Source: Bradyrhizobium commune
GTDB taxonomy: Bacteria > Pseudomonadota > Alphaproteobacteria > Rhizobiales > Xanthobacteraceae
Assembly: GCF_015624505.1 (NCBI RefSeq)
Contig: NZ_CP061379.1
Coordinates: 3,162,001-3,226,000 of the forward strand
Length of the DNA stretch: 64,000 nt
Reading direction: 5' to 3'
Each line of letters begins with the position of its first letter. The first letter of the stretch is position 1. Below, one piece after another: positions 39,234 through 51,200 of the stretch. Below the pieces are notes generated by a model. It searched no databases. It saw only the letters and a program-made list of their open reading frames with translations, and had not been told where the DNA came from. The translations under genes and the position numbers were made by a program.

Positions 39234-42200
39234 ATGCAGCAAATGAATCAAGAAGTTCAGGATCTAAAGAACGCTCTTCGCCAGAGTCTTCACAAGATTC
39301 GGGATCTGAAATGGTCTCTGGAAGCGGCGGAGAATGCCTCCTCTCAGCCCATCGCGATTGTCGGGATGAGCTGCCGCGCGCCTGGAGGACTGGCGAGCCC
39401 GGAGAGCTATTGGGCCCTGCTGGAGCGCGGTGGCGACGGCGTGGGCCCGCTGCCGGGCCGCTGGAGCCGTGATCTGATGCGGCGCCTGGAAGCGGTCACG
39501 GGCGGGCTGACACAGGAAGGCGGCTTTATCGACGCGGTTGCGGATTTTGACGCCGGGTTCTTCGGCATCTCGCCGCGCGAGGCGGTGGAGATGGATCCGC
39601 AGCAGCGCCTGATCCTGGAGGCGGTGTGGGAAGCGCTGGAGCAGGCGGGCATTCAACCGGAGAGACTGCGAGAGAGTCGGACCGGCGTCTATCTGGGCTC
39701 GATGGCTGGCGACTACGGCACGCGCTCGCTCGAGGCGGCGACGATGTGGACGTCGACGGGCACGCTGTCGAGCGTGCTGGCGGGCCGTGTCTCCTATGTG
39801 CTGGGCCTCGAGGGTCCGGCGATGACGGTGGATACGGCCTGCTCGTCGTCGCTGACGGCGCTGCACCTGGCATGCACGGCGCTGCGGCGAGGCGAGTGCG
39901 ACCTCGCGCTGACGGGCGGCGTGACGGTGATGTCGACGCCCATGACGCTGGTCGCACTGGGGCCGGACAACGGGATGGCGCCGGACGGTCGCTGCAAGGC
40001 GTTCTCGGCGGAGGCGGATGGCGCCGGCTGGAGCGAGGGCTGCGGTGTGCTGGTGCTGAAGCGGCAGTCGGATGCGGAGCGGGATGGCGACGAGATTCTG
40101 GCGCTGATCCGGGGCTCTGCGGTGAACCAGGACGGTCGCAGCCAGGGGCTGACGGCACCCAACGGCCCGAGCCAGCAGCGCGTGATCCGTGCGGCCTTGG
40201 CGGCAAGTGGGGTGAGCCCCGACGAGATCGACGTGGTCGAGGCGCACGGCACCGGAACCAGCCTTGGCGATCCGATCGAGGCCGGCGCCCTGGCTGCGGT
40301 GTTCGGGCCGACGCGGCGCGAAGATCGCCCGCTGTGGCTGGGCTCGTCGAAGTCGAACCTCGGCCACACCCAGGCGGCGGCCGGCGTCCTCGGCGTGATG
40401 AAGATGGTGCTGGCGCTCCGGCACGAGGTCTTGCCGAAGACGCTGCATGCGGAGCATCCGAGCAGCCAGATCGAGTGGGAGGGCAGCGGGCTGTCGCTGC
40501 TGCAGCAAGCACGGGCGTGGCCGCGCGAGCCTTCGCATGTGCGTCGTGCCGGCGTGTCCTCGTTCGGCATCAGCGGGACCAATGCGCATGTCGTGATCGA
40601 GGAGGCGCCGGCGCGCGCCACAGCTCGTGGCACGGATACAAAAAATACAGACGATGCGTCATCGCCGTTGATCCCGCTGCTGGTGTCGGGCCGTGACGAG
40701 GCCGCGCTGCGGGCGCAGGCGGGCCGGTATGGCGAATGGCTGTCGCAGCATCCGGACGTGGATTGGTCTTCCGTGGTGGCGACGGCTGCATTGCACCGGA
40801 CGCAGTTCGCCGTACGTGCCGCGGTGTCAGTACGCGATGCGGCGGAGGCGATAGAGGCGTTGCGATCGCTGGCCGAGGGTCGCCCGCATGCGGCGGTGTC
40901 GGTTGGCGAGGCCAGGGGCGAGGCCGGCAAGCTGGCGTTCCTGTTCACGGGCCAGGGCGCGCAGCAGATCGGCATGGGCCGGGCGCTGCTGGAGAGCTGC
41001 GCGGCGTTCCGCGCCACGTTCGAGGAGGCCTGCGGCCATTTTGACGGACTGCTGGATCTGCCGCTGCGCGATGTGATGTTTGCGGAGGAAGGCTCGGAAG
41101 AAGCCTCGAAGCTCGACGAGACCGCCTACGCACAGCCGGCGCTGTTTGCGGTCGAGGTGGCGCTGTTCCGCCAGCTGGAGCAGTGGGGTATCGCGCCCGA
41201 CATCCTGCTCGGCCACTCCATCGGCGAGCTCAGTGCCGCACATGTTGCGGGCGTGTGGTCGCTCAGGGATGCCTGCCGTGTGGTGGCCGCACGTGGCCGC
41301 CTGATGCAGGCGCAACCCGCCGGCGGCGCCATGGTGGCGATCGAGGCCGGCGAAGCGGAGGTGCTGCCGCTGCTTTCTGAAGGCGTCGAGATTGCCGGGT
41401 TGAACGGGCCGCGCTCGACCGTGATCTCCGGCGATGAAGCCGCCGTGCTGGCGCTGGCGGAAGCGTTCAAAAGCAAGGGCCGCAGGACCTCTCGTCTGCA
41501 GGTGAGCCACGCGTTCCATTCCAGGCGAATGGAGCCGATGCTGGAGGCGTTCCGGCAGGTGTTGACATCGGTCACCTTCGGCACGCCGCGGCTGCCGGTC
41601 GTGAGCAACGTGACGGGCCGTCTGGCGACCAAGGAGGAGCTGTGCAGCGCGGCGTACTGGGTGCGTCAGGTACGCAGTCCGGTGCGGTTCCTCGACGGCG
41701 TGCATGTGCTGGAGGCGGAAGGCGTGCGGGCAAGTCTCGAGCTTGGTCCGGACGGCATCCTGACCGGACTAGCAGCGGGATGCTTGTCGGAAGGCTCACC
41801 GATGCAGGTGATTGCCGCACAACGTCGCGGGCGCGATGGCGGCGAGGCGCTGCTGGCGGCACTCGGCACGCTTCACGTTCACGGCGTTGGCGTCGACTGG
41901 GCGAAGGCGCTTGGATCGAGCGCAAAGACATCGGTTGCCTCGCTTCCGACCTACGCATTCCAGCGGCAGCGTTACTGGTTCGAGGAGGAGAAGCCGAGCC
42001 CGGCTGACTCGAAAAATGGGGTTGATGCCCGTTTCTGGGAAGCAGTGCAGAGCGGCAGCATGGAGCGCGTCGGGCAGCTCCTTCAGCTTCCAGAAGGCGG
42101 ACAACGCGAGCATCTGTCAGCGCTCCTGCCGGCCCTGAACAGTTGGTACGAGCAGACCGAAGCAGAGGCGATGGTCGATGCGTGGTGTTACGAGGACCAA

Positions 42201-45200
42201 TGGCAGAGAGTAAGCGCCCCAGCCTCGTCCGCGGCTACTGACGGCGTCTGCTGGCTTGTGAGCGGCGAGCGGCCCGACGTGGCGCACCGCGAGCGGCTGC
42301 AAGAAATCCTCAGCGCGCAAGGCGCAGCCGTCGAATGTCTCACAGTGAACGAAGCTGGGGCTCGACTGCGCGCAGACGCAGGCAGTGCAGACGCTACTTT
42401 GCCGCGCGCTGTCGTGTATCTGGCAGGAGAGTTGCCGCCAGGACGCTCTGTGGCGGAAGAAAAACCCTGGCTGCACGCGACCAGCGAAGCTGTCACGCTC
42501 GCACAAGCTATCAGCCAGCGAAAAGAGGCTTCCAGCACGCGCCTGTGGCTGTGCACGCCTCACGCTCTCCGGGTGAGAGACGACGATGTGCCGACAGCAG
42601 CCTATCTGCAAGCATTGTGGGGGCTTGGCAGAACACTGAATTTGGAGCTCCCAAATGCCTTTGGCGGGCTGGCAGATCTTGGACCTGCTGACGCCGTCAC
42701 GCTGCGGCGGATCGCGGCCACGTTCCTGTCCGCCGAGACGACGGGCGAAGAGTTTGCGCTGAGGGGACAAGATCTCTGGACGCGAAGGCTGCACCACGTG
42801 CCGTCGCGGACCGCCTCGAAGCCTGCTGCTACGAAATGGGACCCACAGGGCACAATCCTCATCACCGGCGGCACTGGCGCGCTGGGGTCGTTCCTGTCCC
42901 ATCGCCTTGCGAAACGAGGTGCGCAGCATCTCATCCTGACCTCGCGACGTGGCGAACGTGCGCCTGGCGCCGCCGATTTGGTGGCGGCACTCACGGGCAA
43001 GGGGTGTCGCGCTGAGGTCAGGGCCTGCGACGTCGGCGACAGCGCTGCGGTCGACGCTCTCATCCGTCAGCTGACATCCGGTGACGCTGGTAGGCCTGCG
43101 CTGCGTCACATTTTTCACCTCGCTGGCGACGTGTCGGACGTCCCGCTCAACGAATTGACGCGAGAGGCAATCGAGCACGAACAGGGCGGCAAACTTGGCG
43201 GTGCCTGGGCGTTGCATGAGTCCGTGCAACGTTGGGGAAGCGAGCTCGAAACGTTCGTGTTGTACGGATCGGTCGCTGGCTTCCTGGGTAACTATGGCCA
43301 GTCCACCTATGGCGCAGCCAATGCCGGGCTTACGGGTTTGGTCCATCTGCGACGTTCCAGCGGATTGCCCGCGACGATCCTTCACTGGGGTGCATGGGCG
43401 GATGCAGGAATGGCTGCCGCTCAGAACACGGAGTCTCAGCTTCGTCGTCGCGGCGCGTCCTTCATGAAGCCAGAGCTCTGTTTATTGGGACTTGAGCGAG
43501 CGTTGCAGGAAGATCGGGAGGAGCTGGCGGTCTTTGATATCGACTGGGCCCGCACGAGGGAGTTGACCGGCCGCACCAGTCCGCTTCTGAGCGAGCTCCC
43601 GGATATGCAGGTCGCATCCGGTCCGGACAGCGCGCACGGACATTCGCATAATTTGAGGATTGAGCTGCAAAAGCTGACAGCTCGCGAGCGCCGCAGCCGC
43701 GTGCTGTCGCTGGTGCGGGATCTCGTTGCCATGGTGCTGGGGATCAACGATCCCCGGACATTGGCATCCGAGATCGGCTTCGCCGAGTTGGGTCTGGACT
43801 CCCTGATGGCAGTGGAAGTCCGGAACAGGCTTGCAAAGCAAACCGGTCTGTCGGTGCCGGCGACCCTCGCGTTCGACCATCCCAATTTGAAGGCCGTGAG
43901 CGAATGGGTGCTGGAGGCTCTCGAACTGGGCGACAGCTCGAGAAAGATTGAGACTGCTGCGGTCCTGCGTCATGGCGAAGCGTCAGGCGCGCTTGCGATC
44001 ATCGGCGTGGGGCTGCGTTTTCCCGGCGGCGCCGAAGATCTGGAGAGTTTTTGGCAGCTGCTGTCGACGGGCGTCGATACGCTGGGGCCGATTCCCGCGG
44101 AGCGTTTCGACCGTGCAACCTACTATGACCCGGATCCCGAGCACCGAGGCACATCGTACGTCAAGGAGGCATCGTTACTACATGATGTGGCGGGATTTGA
44201 CGCGGCTTTCTTCGGGATATCGCCGCGGGAAGCAACGCAGATCGACCCGCAGCACCGGCTGTTGCTTGAAGTCACATGGTCGACGCTCGAGGATGCCGGG
44301 ATCGTACCTAAATCCCTGGCGGAGTCGACGACCGGATTGTTCATCGGCATTGGACCGAATGAATATCAGACCCGAGGTTTCAATCTAGCGGAGGCAGACG
44401 CCTATGCCGCGACGGGCGGTGGGGCGGCATTCTCTGCTGGGCGACTTGCCTACCATTTGGGCGTGCAAGGTCCGGTCATGGCCGTGGACACGGCATGTTC
44501 GTCGTCGTTGGTCGCGCTGCACCTCGCCTCGGAGCATCTGCGATCAGGACGGTGCGACTTGGCGATCGTGGGCGGCGTGCAGGTGGCGTCGAGTCCGGAA
44601 GCGTTTGTGGTGTTGTCGCAGACGCGCGCGTTGGCGTCCGATGGTCGAAGCAAGACGTTTTCCGAGGCTGCCGACGGATACGGCCGTGGCGAGGGTGCCG
44701 CTGTCTTGGCGGTGATGCGGCTGGAGGATGCGCAGGCACAGGGGAAGCGCATAGTCGGCGTGGTGCGCGGAACGGCGGTCAACCACGACGGTGCTAGTTC
44801 GGGCCTCACCGTGCCAAACGGAATTGCGCAACGGAAGACGCTGCGAGCCGCATTAGCCGACGCGCGTTTGGGCGCCGCCGACATCGATGTCGTCGAATGC
44901 CACGGAACGGGAACGTCGCTGGGGGATCCGATCGAAGTCCAGGCGTTGCACGCGGTGTATGGCCAGGCGCGACCCGAAGATCTCGGACGATTGAAGCTCG
45001 GAGCTGTGAAAACGAACGTTGGACATTTGGAAGCGGCGGCGGGCTTGGTCGGTGTGATCAAGATGCTGGCCAGCTTCGAGTCGGAAGCATTGCCGCCTAC
45101 GCTGCATTGTCGACCGCTCAATCCGCACCTGGATTGGGAACGACTGAATGTCGAGGTGGTGGATCAATTGACTGCCTGGCCTCGCGATGTGGCGCGGCCG

Positions 45201-48200
45201 CGGCGCGCGGGCGTCAGCGCGTTTGGACTGAGCGGGACGAATGCGCATGTGGTGATCGAGGAAGCGCCGGCGCGCGCTAATGTTGTCAGCGCGGCTGATG
45301 CGTCATCGCCATTGCAAGCGTTGATCCCGCTGCTGGTATCGGGCCGTGACGAGGCCGCACTGCGTGCACAGGCGGGCCGGTATGGCGAATGGCTGTCGCA
45401 GCATCCGGACGTGGATTGGTCTTCCGTGGTGGCGACGGCGGCATTGCACCGGACGCAGTTCGCTTCGCGGGCGGCGGTCTCGGTGCGCGATGCGGCGGAG
45501 GCGATAGAGGCGTTGCGATCGCTGGCCGAGGGTCGCCCGCATGCGGCGGTGTCGGTTGGCGAGGCCAGGGGCGAGGCCGGCAAGCTGGCGTTCCTGTTCA
45601 CGGGCCAGGGCGCGCAGCAGATCGGCATGGGCCGGGCGCTGCTGGAGACGTGCCCGGCGTTCCGCGCCACGTTCGAGGAGGCCTGCGGCCATTTTGACGA
45701 ACTGCTGGATCTGCCGCTTCGCGATGTGATGTTTGCGCAAGAGGGTACGGAAGAAGCCTCGAGGCTTGACCAGACCGCCTATGCGCAGCCGGCGCTGTTT
45801 GCGGTCGAGGTGGCGCTGTTCCGTCAACTGGAGCAGTGGGGTATCGCGCCCGACATCCTGCTCGGTCACTCCATCGGCGAGCTCAGTGCCGCACATGTTG
45901 CGGGCGTGTGGTCGCTCAGGGATGCCTGCCGTGTGGTGGCCGCGCGCGGCCGCCTGATGCAGGCGCAACCCGCCGGCGGCGCCATGGTGGCGATCGAGGC
46001 CGGTGAAGCGGAGGTGCTGCCGCTGCTTTCTGAAGGCGTCGAGATTGCCGGCCTGAACGGGCCGCGTTCGACCGTGATCTCCGGCGATGAAGCCGCCGTG
46101 CTGGCGCTGGCGGAAGCGTTCAAAAGCAAGGGCCGCAGGACCTCTCGTCTGCAGGTGAGCCACGCGTTCCATTCCAGGCGAATGGAGCCGATGCTGGAGG
46201 CGTTCGGCCAAGTGCTGGCGTCAGTCTCCTTCGGCACGCCGCGGCTGCCGGTCGTGAGCAACGTGACGGGCCGTCTGGCGACCAAGGAGGAGCTGTGCAG
46301 CGCGGCGTACTGGGTGCGTCAGGTGCGCAGTCCGGTGCGGTTCCTCGACGGCGTGCATGTGCTGGAAGCCGACGGCGTGCGGGCGAGCCTTGAGCTTGGT
46401 CCGGACGGCATCCTGACCGGACTAGCAGCGGGATGCTTGTCGGAAGGCTCACCGATGCAGGTGATTGCCGCACAACGCCGCGGGCGCGATGGCAGCGAGG
46501 CGCTGTTGGCGGCACTCGGCACGCTTCACGTTCACGGCGTTGGCGTCGACTGGAAGGCCGTTGGCAATCTCGCCAAGCAGCCTGTTGCCTCGCTTCCGAC
46601 CTACGCGTTCCAGCGTCAGCGTTACTGGCTGGAGGCGGAGAAGGCGGGCGGTGATGTCGCGACGATGGGCCTGTCGGATGCCGCGCATCCGCTGCTGGGA
46701 GCTGCGACGCCGCTGGCGGAGAGCGACGGCTTCCTGCTGACGGGGCGGCTGTCGCTGTCGGACGCGGGCTGGCTGGGCGACCACAAGGTGTTCGGGACGG
46801 TGCTGCTGCCGGGGACCGGGCTGTTGGAGCTCGGCTTTGCGGCGGCGCGTGCGGTGGGCGCCACGAGCGTGTCGCAGCTGACGCTGCTGGCGCCGCTGGT
46901 GCTGCCGGCGGAGGGCGGGGTGCGGCTTCAGGTCCAGGTCGATGGTGGCGAGGCGGGTGCGGCCGAAGGTCGCGGGCTCAGCATCTACAGCCGTGCGGAA
47001 GCGGCCTCCGAGGGCTCGTCGTGGACGCTGCATGCGCAGGGCGTGCTGGGCGAGGCTGCGGCAGAAGCCCAAGACAATATCGAGGCAAGCGGCCTCGAAG
47101 TATGGCCACCCGTTGCCGGCGAGCCGATCGACCTGACCAGTCATTATGCGCGGCTGGCTGCGCGCGGCTACGGCTATGGACCACTGTTCCAGGGGCTGAG
47201 CGAGGCCTGGCGTGTCGGCGATGTTGTCTACGGCCGCGCGGTGCTTGCGGAAGCGCTGGGACCGTCGGCGGAGAGTTATGGCCTGCATCCGGCGCTGCTG
47301 GACAGCGCGCTGCATGTGTTGACCCTTGCGCAGGTCGAGGGTCTCGGCGACGGGCCGGTGCTGCTGCCGTTCGAGTGGTCGGACGTGTCTCTGGTTGCGA
47401 CCGGTGCGCAGGAATTGCGTATCCGTGCATCGGTGCAGCGAAGTGGCGAGGGCGAAGCCCTGGCGGTGCTGCATGTGACCGATGGCAATGGGCGCGCGGT
47501 TGTGCGCCTTGGCGGGCTGCGGTTGAGGGAAGCGAGCGATGCGCAGATCCGTGACGCCGCGCGCACCGAGACGCAACATCTGTACCGTCTGGAGTGGCGC
47601 TCGGTCGCTTTGAGCGAGAGCGGAGCTCAGGCGCTTGCCTTGCCGCTGATCGTCGGAGGCGACGGCGCGCTGGCGAGGCATCTGGGTCTCGATCACGCCG
47701 ACAGCGTTGCGGCCGTTGTTACGCGCCTCGACGAGGGCGGAGCGATACCGTCGCAGATCGTGTTCGACCATCTCTCCGAGGCGGGTGGGTGCGTGCTTGC
47801 GGCGACGCATGCGACGGCTGCACGCGGTCTTGCCGAGTTGCAGGGAATTCTTGGCGAAGCGCGTCTGGGCGAGACGTCGGTGATTTGGCTGACGAAGGGC
47901 GCAGTGGCGACAGGTCCTGATGACGGCGCGTGTGGATTGTCGGGTGCGCCGTTGTGGGGACTGGTGCGGAGCGCGCGGGCGGAACATCCCGATCGGCGGC
48001 TACAGCTTGTTGACGTGGATGTGCCGCTTGCGGATGCTTCGCTGCTGTCAAAGCTGATTTCGTCGACGACAGAGCCCGAGCTTGCGCTGCGGCATGGCTC
48101 TGTGGTGGCGCCACGGCTGGTGCGCGCCGGAGCAGGCGAGGCAGAGCCGCGGCGTCTTGCTGCTGGCGGGACGGTGTTGATCACGGGCGGTGTGGGCGAA

Positions 48201-51200
48201 CTCGGCAGTGAGGTCGCGCGGCACCTAGTTGCTCGCCACAATGTGCGTCATCTGTTGCTGACGTCGCGCCGTGGCATGGCGACGCCGGGCGCGAGCGAGC
48301 TGGTAGCGGAGCTGAAGGCGCTGGGCGCGCAGACGGTTGAGGTTGCCAGTTGCGACGTCTCCGATCGTGCCCCGGTCGGCACGCTCCTGAGGGCCATTGC
48401 GCCGGAACGCCCGTTGACGGGTGTGTTCCATCTTGCCGCATTGCTGGACGACGGGATCGTGCCGGCGCTCACCATAGAGCGTCTGGAACGTGTGCTGCGA
48501 CCAAAACTCGATGGCGCCTGGCACCTGCATGAGCTGACGGCGGATCAGGATCTGGCGGCGTTCGTGCTGTTCTCGTCGGTGGCGGCGCTCGGCAGTCCGG
48601 GGCAGGCGAATTACGCCGCAGCGAACGCATTCCTTGATGGGCTTGCGGCGGAGCGGCGGCATCGTGGTCTTGCCGGGCAGAGCCTGCTGTGGGGCCTGTG
48701 GGAGCAGCGCGGTGTTGGTATGACGGCGCATCTGGGCCGTGCCGAGCTGATGCGGATGCGCCGCCAGGGCGTGCAGGCGCTGCCGCTGGAGCTTGGGCTC
48801 AAACTGCTGGATGCGGCGCAGGCGCTGCCTGACGCGGCGGTGATCCCGATCCACCTGGATATCGGCGTGGTGCAGCGCCAGTTCAACGAAGACGTGCCGG
48901 CGCTATATCGCGCCCTGGTGCGCACTGGCTTGCGGCGTGCCTCGACGTCGAGCGGTGACACCAACGCCTTGCGGGTTCGGCTGGTCGCGCTTGCGAGCGA
49001 CGGTGAGCGGCAGCAGGCGCTGGTGGAGCTGGCGCAGGAGGAGATCGCGGCCGTGCTGGCCTTGCCCGGGGCCTCGTCTGTGCCTGCGGATGCACCGCTG
49101 AAAGATCTCGGACTGGACTCGCTGATGGCGGCCGAGATTCGCACCCGCTTGTCGAAGCGGGTCGGAACCAAGCTGCCGACCACGCTCGCCTTCGATTATC
49201 CGACGGTGCGGGCAATGTCGCGCCTGCTGCTCGAGAAGCTGGAGCTCGATCGGACTGCTGCTCGACACGATAAGCGGCGGGCGATCACCGCATCGACGGC
49301 GGCGTCGGAGTCGATCGCGATCGTTGGGATGAGCTGCCGTACACCTGGAGGTCCGGCGAGCCCTGAGAGCTACTGGGCCTTGCTGGAGCGAGGTGGTGAT
49401 GGCATTGGCCCGCTACCTGGCCGCTGGAGCCGCGATCTGTTGCGACGCCTGGAAGTCGTGACGGGATGGCTGACGCAGGAAGGCGGTTTTGTCGACGCTG
49501 TGGAGGATTTCGACGCTACGTTCTTCGGCATCTCGCCGCGCGAGGCTGCGGAGATGGATCCGCAGCAGCGCCTGATCCTGGAGGCGGTGTGGGAAGCGCT
49601 GGAGAGAGCTGGTATCCAACCGGAAGGCCTGAGAGAGAGCCGGACCGGCGTGTATCTCGGCTCCATGGGCAGCGACTACGGCATGCATCGCTCGCTTGAA
49701 GACACCACGATGTGGACGACGACGGGCAAGCTGTCGAGCGTTGTGGCGGGTCGCGTCTCCTACGTGCTGGGCCTCGAAGGCCCGGCGATGACGATCGATA
49801 CGGCCTGCTCGTCATCTCTGTCGGCGTTGCATCTCGCCTGCACGGCGCTGCGGCAGGGCGAGTGCGACCTGGCACTGGCGGGCGGTGTGCACGTGATGTG
49901 TACGCCCATAGCCTTGGTCAGCATGGGTGCGGGTGCTGTCGCGCCCGACGGCCGAAGCAAGAGCTTCTCCGACGGCGCTGACGGCGCCGGTTGGAGCGAA
50001 GGCTGCGGCGTGCTGGTGCTCAAGCGCCAGTCGGATGCGGAGCGGGATGGCGACGAGATTCTGGCGCTGATCCGGGGCTCTGCGGTGAACCAGGACGGTC
50101 GCAGCCAGGGGCTGACGGCGCCGAACGGCCCGAGCCAGCAGCGCGTGATCCGTGCGGCGCTGTCGGCGAGCGGGGTGAGCCCCGACGAGATCGACGTGGT
50201 CGAGGCGCACGGCACCGGAACCAGCCTTGGCGATCCGATCGAGGCGGGCGCCCTGGCCGCGGTGTTCGGGCCGACCCGGCGCGAAGATCGCCCGCTGTGG
50301 CTGGGCTCGTCGAAGTCGAACCTCGGGCACACCCAGGCGGCGGCCGGCGTCCTCGGCGTGATGAAGATGGTGCTGGCGCTCCGGCACGAGGTCTTGCCGA
50401 AGACGCTGCATGCGGAGCATCCGAGCAGTCAGATCGAGTGGGAGGGCAGCGGGCTGTCGCTGCTGCAGCAGGCGCGGGCGTGGCCGCGTGAGGCCTCGCA
50501 TGTGCGCCGTGCCGGCGTGTCCTCGTTCGGCATCAGCGGGACCAATGCGCATGTCGTGATCGAGGAGGCGCCGGCGCGGGCGTCTGCTGCTGTCAGCAGT
50601 GAGATCAACGGCACGGAAGCATCGTCGCAGGCCGTGATCCCGCTGCTGGTATCCGGCCGTGACGAGGCGGCACTGCGGGCGCAGGCCGGGCGTTACGGGA
50701 CGTGGCTGTCGCAACATCCCGATGCGGACTGGGGCTCCGTGGTGGCGACGGCTGCGTTGCACCGGACGCAGTTCGCCGCGCGGGCCGCGGTGTCAGTACG
50801 CGATGCGGCGGAGGCGATAGAGGCGTTGCGATCGCTGGCCGAGGGCCGCCCGCATGCGGCGGTGTCGCTCGGCGAGGTGCGCGACCGCGGCCGTGTGGTG
50901 TTCGTATTCCCTGGACAGGGCAGCCAGTGGCCAACGATGGGCCGGGCCCTGCTGGCGGAGTCGGCGGTGTTTGCGCAAGCGATTGCGGCCTGTGAGACGG
51001 CGCTGTCGAAATACACGGACTGGTCGCTAACCTCTGTGCTTCGTGGGGATGAGGATCTCGAACCCTCCCTGCTGGAGCGGGTGGACGTGATCCAGCCGGC
51101 GCTGTTTGCGATGAATGTTGGCCTTGCCGCCGTGTGGCGCAGTCTCGGGCTGGTGCCCTCGGCGGTGGTGGGCCACAGCCAGGGCGAGATCGCAGCCGCC

